Shown here in pieces: positions 5,539 through 6,560 of a stretch of DNA of 6,560 nucleotides. The DNA is from ANME-2 cluster archaeon (GTDB taxonomy: Archaea; Halobacteriota; Methanosarcinia; Methanosarcinales; Methanocomedenaceae), in the NCBI GenBank assembly GCA_022353185.1, contig JAKRWB010000667.1:1-6560 (forward strand), in the 5' to 3' direction. The notes below the pieces were generated by a model that was not told where the DNA came from, did no database searches, and saw nothing but the letters and a program-made list of their open reading frames with translations. Position numbers and translations under genes: made by a program. Each line of letters begins with the position of its first letter. Position 1 is the stretch's first letter.

Positions 5539-6507
5539 TTACTGTATATCGACGCCTATCCCCATGATGTTTCTGGCACCACCATATACATCTTCTGCAA
5601 TATGAGCACACCCCATGGCTCCAGACCATACTCCAAGACATTCCACACCCGTACCAACGTGTGACTTAATCCTGTCCCTGGCGTACTTTATGTCGCTGAC
5701 TGAACCTGCAATGAAGATATCGGGGTACTCTATGCCTTTTTCCTTTAGGAGCAGTTTCATGGCAACTATTTCCATTGCTGCAAACAGTGCTACAGTATCT
5801 AAAGCAAGGGCTGCAGATGGGTCGCCTGCAGAAAAGGCAGTCATTAGAGTGTCTATGTCCTGCACTCCTGCCATCTTTACTACTCCTGCACGGATGAAAG
5901 CGTCATTGGCAGTATATTTTCCGTCATCCACATTCCTTATACCTTCAAGGTCAATGGGGCCGTGATGTATTCCGGGCGCAAATATGCATGCATCCAGCGC
6001 GCCCAGTAGCCGGCCTTGTGCCACTGCCAGTGTCACGGTGTTGGAACTGATATCTGACACAACCATGTTGTCGTGTCCTTTTTTGTGGGCATGGTAGACA
6101 ATACCTATCTTTTCAGGGCTTGCACCGTGGGAGAAAATGTTAAGCCTGCCATCAGTGGTGTTGCCCCGGTGAAGCCCGGGTATTACCACTGCCGGGATGC
6201 CTGAATTCCTTATGGTGTCATAGACTAGCGTGCCTCCTCCCACATGAAGCCCGGCACCATGCCTGGATTGAATGCCTCTGTCAGGTACGCGGTCGATGGG
6301 GGTTATCTTGTCTATGCCATCACCCATGGAATATGTGACTGCCATCATTTTAATGTCTGATGCGGATGCACCCAGACCCTGCAGTATGCTGTTTAGAAGT
6401 TCCTCCGGGCCCATACCGGCGGCCTGTTGTCTTGATAGTTTAAACTCACGTCCATCAGTTGATGCAAAACGCATGTGGGTGGTGCCGTGGTCTATTCCGA
6501 CAAACAT
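5539..6507 (-). CDS. Methanogenesis marker protein 12 (UPF0285), Hsp70/actin-like ATPase fold
   Basis: A 322-residue cytoplasmic protein of the UPF0285 / methanogenesis marker 12 family, found in methane-metabolising archaea and of unproven function. The N-terminus MFVGIDHGTTHMRFA holds the phosphate-1 loop of the sugar kinase/Hsp70/actin fold (DHGTT, residues 6-10). GAGLHVGGGTLVYDTI (85-99) follows. VVSDISSNTVTLAVAQG (149-165) is the probable second phosphate loop, IFAPGIHHGPIDLEGIR (175-191) is a strongly conserved-looking block, and IFIAGSVSD (265-272) resembles the adenosine motif. The C-terminus has GVWSGAMGCAHIAEDV. The length is normal for the family. The ATG start has no clear ribosome site but has a TATA box 37-44 bases upstream, so the leader is short. 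It precedes pyrB by 48 bases. ATP binding or hydrolysis is inferred from the fold; a role in a chaperone-like or kinase-like step is open. Confidence 0.93.
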   Translation of the reverse strand: MFVGIDHGTTHMRFASTDGREFKLSRQQAAGMGPEELLNSILQGLGASASDIKMMAVTYSMGDGIDKITPIDRVPDRGIQSRHGAGLHVGGGTLVYDTIRNSGIPAVVIPGLHRGNTTDGRLNIFSHGASPEKIGIVYHAHKKGHDNMVVSDISSNTVTLAVAQGRLLGALDACIFAPGIHHGPIDLEGIRNVDDGKYTANDAFIRAGVVKMAGVQDIDTLMTAFSAGDPSAALALDTVALFAAMEIVAMKLLLKEKGIEYPDIFIAGSVSDIKYARDRIKSHVGTGVECLGVWSGAMGCAHIAEDVYGGARNIMGIGVDIQ

Positions 6508-6543
6508 GTTAATCTGGAATGTTTCATGTGTATTAATATTGTC

Positions 6544-6551
6544 TATTTATA
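6544..6551 (-). promoter_or_regulatory. TATA box of mmp12
   Basis: TATAAATA on the minus strand, close to the archaeal consensus, with A-rich sequence (AAAAACCAG) immediately upstream as a plausible BRE. The predicted start site lies near 6521, leaving a leader of about 14 bases without a recognisable Shine-Dalgarno site. The window ends at 6560, so upstream operator sequence is not visible. Confidence 0.55.
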
Positions 6552-6560
6552 CTGGTTTTT

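Noticed and set aside
5615..5965. Plus-strand open frame of 116 codons opposite mmp12
   Set aside because: Shadow of the mmp12 reading frame; the composition and motifs are not protein-like.
1..6560. CRISPR array, insertion sequence, tRNA, rRNA, defence or toxin genes
   Set aside because: I looked for repeated spacer-like units, transposase motifs, terminal inverted repeats and tRNA-like cloverleaf ends, and saw none. Nearly all the DNA is accounted for by eight housekeeping-type genes.

Overview
The window appears to come from a methanogen or methane-oxidising (ANME-type) archaeon, most likely Methanosarcinales-related. Three things point there. A UPF0285 / methanogenesis marker 12 gene is present, and that family is essentially confined to methane-metabolising archaea. 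The CTP synthase N-terminus and GATase resemble, from memory, Methanosarcina-type proteins. Start sites are preceded by archaeal TATA-like boxes. The genus cannot be fixed by eye. All eight genes lie on the minus strand and coding density is high; the longest gap between genes is about 210 bases.

Layout in the direction of transcription (high to low coordinates): mmp12 (6507-5539) comes first, with its own TATA box. After 48 bases comes a tight cluster of pyrB (aspartate carbamoyltransferase catalytic chain), pyrI (its zinc-binding regulatory chain, overlapping pyrB by ATGA) and a small DsrE/F-like protein 12 bases further on. An AT-rich gap of about 210 bases follows. Next is a single gene for a winged-helix/CBS-pair predicted regulator (3515-2640) with its own TATA box. 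A second gap of about 170 bases carries another strong TATA box. It leads into a second cluster: a 60-residue Trm112-like zinc protein, an uncharacterised C-terminally membrane-anchored protein, and pyrG (CTP synthase), with spacings of 19 and 17 bases.

The common theme is pyrimidine nucleotides. PyrB/PyrI carry out the committed step of UMP synthesis, and PyrI is the chain that senses CTP/ATP in known ATCases. PyrG makes CTP from UTP, so the window encodes both the producer of the feedback signal and its target. Between the two blocks sits a DNA-binding protein with a CBS pair, a module that usually binds adenosyl nucleotides; a regulatory role for these genes is attractive but unproven. The DsrE-like protein, the membrane-anchored protein and Mmp12 have no established role in this pathway.

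I see no mobile element, CRISPR array, tRNA or rRNA, broken gene or obviously foreign segment. This is a mostly ordinary housekeeping region with a few linked genes of unknown function. I found no convincing new multi-gene system.
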